Of a stretch of DNA of 6,898 nt, positions 5,119 through 6,898 are shown one piece after another. The position numbers were made by a program, and so were the translations under genes. The stretch's first letter is position 1. Each line of letters opens with the position of its first letter. The DNA comes from JBHHYR01 sp046757585 (GTDB lineage Bacteria > Desulfobacterota > Binatia > HRBIN30): contig JBHHYR010000211.1 in the NCBI GenBank assembly GCA_046757585.1, positions 1 to 6,898 on the forward strand, read 5' to 3'. The notes under the pieces were generated by a model, which saw nothing but the letters and a program-made list of their open reading frames with translations, did no database searches and was not told where the DNA came from.

Positions 5119-6117
5119 TCAGAAGGGGAGCCGGTGCGGCAGGATCAGGTTCAGCACCAAACCGAGCACGAACAGCCCGCCCGCAAGCTTGTTCAAATGG
5201 AACGCCGCGGCAACGTACCACAGCGGCCAGACGGGAAAGTTCGCCGGCGGCACGGCGGGCTTGGCCTGCGAGTAGATTCTCAAGACCCCACGCAGCCGCG
5301 GCAGGGAGAAGACAATCAGCAAGACCCAAAGGCCCAGCATCTGAGTGACGACCAATGCCAGCGTCACCAGGTAGAACGCGACCATCATGGCCTGGTTGAG
5401 TCGCAACGAGGTGCGGAAACCAAGGATGACGGGCAGCGTGCGGATACCCCGCGCCTTGTCTTGCTCGCACTTGTCGAGGTGCTTGCCCACGAGCACCGTC
5501 GTGACCGCGAGCGCGTAGGGCAGGCTCGCGGCGACCACCCATGGCGGCATCGTGCCCGCCGCGCAGTAGTAAGTGCCGCCGACCATGAGCGGGCCCCAGA
5601 CGATGGCCACGCCGAGCTCGCCGAGCCCGATGTGCTTGAGACGAATCGGGGGCGCGACATAGAAGACGCTGATGAACAGGCCGAGAGCAGCGAACAGCAA
5701 CACCGGCCAGCCACGGACTGTTGTAAGATAGACTGCAATGACAGCATCGAGCGCGTTGACCACGATGATGGCGTTGCGCAGGCCAGGCTTGCTAATGAGG
5801 CCGGCGAGGATCGGATGGGGAGCGTACTGCGCCCGGTAGTATTCCGGCGTATCCACGCCACCGGTGAGGTCGAAATAGTCGTTGATCATGTTGTTGGCAG
5901 CGTGTGCCAAGAGCAAGCCGAGCAGCGCGAGCAGGAACGGTGTCCAGGCGAACGTATCGGCCGTCGCCGCGAGGAGTCCGCCAATCAGGCCCGACGTCAG
6001 GGTCATCGAAAAGACCGCCGCGCGGGTGATGATCAGCCAGCGCGACACAACGTCCATCGGCTTATCGACCGACAGCTTGGCCGTCCGGATCACCTCGATC
6101 CAGTTCTCCATGACCAT
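5119..6117 (-). CDS. UbiA-family prenyltransferase (MenA-like)
   Basis: A 332-residue integral membrane protein with about eight or nine hydrophobic segments (near 34-50, 60-75, 113-133, 137-156, 165-185, 192-210, 243-271, 296-324). The first Asp-rich motif is NDYFDLTGGVDT (79-90), which in UbiA enzymes binds magnesium and the polyprenyl diphosphate. The second is HLDKCEQDKARGIRTLPVI (213-231). APHPILAGLIS (99-109) is another conserved stretch. The family joins polyprenyl chains to aromatic or other acceptors in the inner membrane; the NDYxDxxxGVDT form resembles MenA of menaquinone synthesis, but no menaquinone or ubiquinone genes are nearby, so the acceptor is unproven. I prefer the ATG at 6117 (MVMENW), with GGAGGG ten bases upstream; an ATG at 6174 would add 19 unlikely residues. 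It heads the row of four leftward genes and is divergent from the M48 gene. Confidence 0.88.
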   Translation of the reverse strand: MVMENWIEVIRTAKLSVDKPMDVVSRWLIITRAAVFSMTLTSGLIGGLLAATADTFAWTPFLLALLGLLLAHAANNMINDYFDLTGGVDTPEYYRAQYAPHPILAGLISKPGLRNAIIVVNALDAVIAVYLTTVRGWPVLLFAALGLFISVFYVAPPIRLKHIGLGELGVAIVWGPLMVGGTYYCAAGTMPPWVVAASLPYALAVTTVLVGKHLDKCEQDKARGIRTLPVILGFRTSLRLNQAMMVAFYLVTLALVVTQMLGLWVLLIVFSLPRLRGVLRIYSQAKPAVPPANFPVWPLWYVAAAFHLNKLAGGLFVLGLVLNLILPHRLPF

Positions 6118-6127
6118 CGTTGGTGTG

Positions 6128-6133
6128 CCCTCC
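6128..6133 (-). promoter_or_regulatory. Ribosome binding site of the UbiA-family gene
   Basis: On the minus strand GGAGGG lies ten bases before the ATG at 6117. The spacing is on the long side but the match is strong, which favours 6117 over the ATG at 6174. Confidence 0.45.
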
Positions 6134-6154
6134 CCCGTCGCTGCTTTAGCACCC

Positions 6155-6166
6155 CGCAGGCCTGCG
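6155..6166. promoter_or_regulatory. 12-base palindrome between divergent genes (candidate operator)
   Basis: CGCAGGCCTGCG is a perfect dyad placed near the middle of the 92-base gap between the prenyltransferase start (6117) and the M48 peptidase start (6210). The position would suit a shared operator. No clear sigma-70 boxes were found, and a dyad of this length can occur by chance in GC-rich DNA. Confidence 0.25.
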
Positions 6167-6209
6167 TCAAACATCCGGCCGCTTCCGTTGTCCGCCGTGG
6201 TTGCCTAGA

Positions 6210-6898
6210 ATGCGTCCGGTGAGGACGCGACACATTTCGCTGCTTTTCCTGCTGGTGCTGCTGGCGTGCAGCGCGTGCACCACCGCCCCGTACACGCATC
6301 GTTCCCAGTTCATCGTTCTTTCGGAGACCCAAGAGAACGCTCTGGGGCAGCAGGCCTACCGGGAGGTGTTGTCCAAGGCGAAGCTGGTGCATGATCCCCA
6401 CACCGTTGACTTGGTGACCCAGGTCGGACAACGCATTGCCCGCGCAGCGGACAAGCCGGACTATCAGTGGGAGTTCAGCGTGATTGACGATCCGAAGGTC
6501 GCGAACGCGTTCGCCCTGCCGGGTGGCAAGATCGCGGTGTACAGCGGCTTGTTTCCACTGGCGCATGATACTGCCGGCCTGGCGGCGGTTCTGGCGCATG
6601 AGGTCGGCCACGCCATCGCGCATCATGCCGCGGAACGCATGAGCCAGAACCTCCTCTTCCAGATCGTGGGCACGGGGCTCTCTGTGGCGGTCGGCGCGCA
6701 GAACCCGGCGACGCGCAACGCCATCATGCAGGCCTTTGGTCTCGGTGCCCAGGTGGGTGTGTTGCTGCCGTTCAGCCGGACCCAAGAGGCGGAAGCGGAT
6801 CACATTGGGCTCATCCTCATGGCCAAGGCGGGGTACGACCCGCACGCTGCGCTGGCGCTCTGGCAGCGGTTCGAGCAGGAGGAGAAGCGCTCCCCCCC
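6210..6898 (+). CDS. M48-family metallopeptidase lipoprotein, partial
   Basis: 229 full codons are present; the gene runs off the right edge. The signal peptide (basic MRPVRTRH, then LLFLLVLLA) ends in LLAC, placing the lipid-modified cysteine at residue 20; a second cysteine follows at 23. The zinc site is HEVGH (130-134), with the third ligand Glu193 in EAEADHIG (193-200). The region FALPGGKIAVYSGLF (101-115) is typical of M48C peptidases such as LoiP/YggG and BepA. These cleave or sort misfolded envelope proteins at the inner face of the outer membrane. Between HEVGH and EAEAD lies the usual hydrophobic insertion (148-185). The expected continuation, a FLSTHP-type segment and any TPR domain, is beyond the window, so LoiP-type and BepA-type cannot be separated. 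The ribosome binding site is weak; the ATG is chosen because the signal peptide follows it directly. All key catalytic residues in view are intact. Confidence 0.9.
   Translation, partial: MRPVRTRHISLLFLLVLLACSACTTAPYTHRSQFIVLSETQENALGQQAYREVLSKAKLVHDPHTVDLVTQVGQRIARAADKPDYQWEFSVIDDPKVANAFALPGGKIAVYSGLFPLAHDTAGLAAVLAHEVGHAIAHHAAERMSQNLLFQIVGTGLSVAVGAQNPATRNAIMQAFGLGAQVGVLLPFSRTQEAEADHIGLILMAKAGYDPHAALALWQRFEQEEKRSP

Noticed and set aside
5000..5542. N-terminal extension of the SRPBCC frame to an ATG at 5542
   Set aside because: It overlaps the prenyltransferase gene by over 400 bases in another frame and reads as Arg/Ala/Pro-rich noise. The SRPBCC fold starts only near 4999.
5134..6222. A 362-codon open frame on the plus strand opposite the UbiA gene
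   Set aside because: The translation is charged and low-complexity (many Gln, Arg, Glu, His), while the minus strand encodes a membrane enzyme with both Asp motifs.
6892..6898. A run of seven C at the right edge, resembling the G-run at 1262-1268
   Set aside because: It encodes Pro codons in a frame that fits the M48 family, and nothing beyond the edge can be seen to judge a break.

Overview
The window is GC-rich and densely coding, from a Gram-negative bacterium: it shows two lipoprotein signal peptides, an Lgt-family membrane protein, an M48 metallopeptidase lipoprotein and a UbiA prenyltransferase. A secreted FG-GAP/VCBS propeller protein, SRPBCC proteins and poorly conserved lipoproteins together resemble genomes of uncultured deltaproteobacterial, Myxococcota or Binatota-type lineages. 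That placement is an impression from gene content and composition; there is no rRNA or other marker to confirm it.

Left part (1-1755). A leftward Lgt-like membrane protein runs off the left edge. Upstream of it lies a gene-free stretch (371-693) with four inverted repeats set almost end to end (423-487), two of them perfect abutting palindromes. Two rightward genes follow: a 106-residue soluble protein that looks like the C-terminal part of a larger regulator, then an overlapping lipoprotein gene. The lipoprotein frame is broken at a run of seven G (1262-1268), so it reads as two overlapping pieces.

Middle and right (1786-6117). Four genes share the leftward orientation, in transcription order: a UbiA-family prenyltransferase, an SRPBCC protein, a large exported protein with 13 FG-GAP/VCBS repeats, and a second SRPBCC protein. 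Gaps of 76-119 bases make one transcription unit possible but not proven. SRPBCC folds bind hydrophobic ligands, and some (Coq10 type) bind quinones, so a link to the prenyltransferase product is a reasonable guess. The propeller protein has no obvious biochemical link to the others.

Right edge (6210-6898). An M48 metallopeptidase lipoprotein is transcribed rightward, divergent from the prenyltransferase across a 92-base gap that holds a 12-base palindrome. It is cut by the window end.

I saw no RNA gene, mobile element, CRISPR array or known defence system. The most unusual non-coding signal is the palindrome block at 423-487. The most unusual coding signals are the missing catalytic-type histidine in the Lgt-like protein and the G-run frameshift in the lipoprotein.
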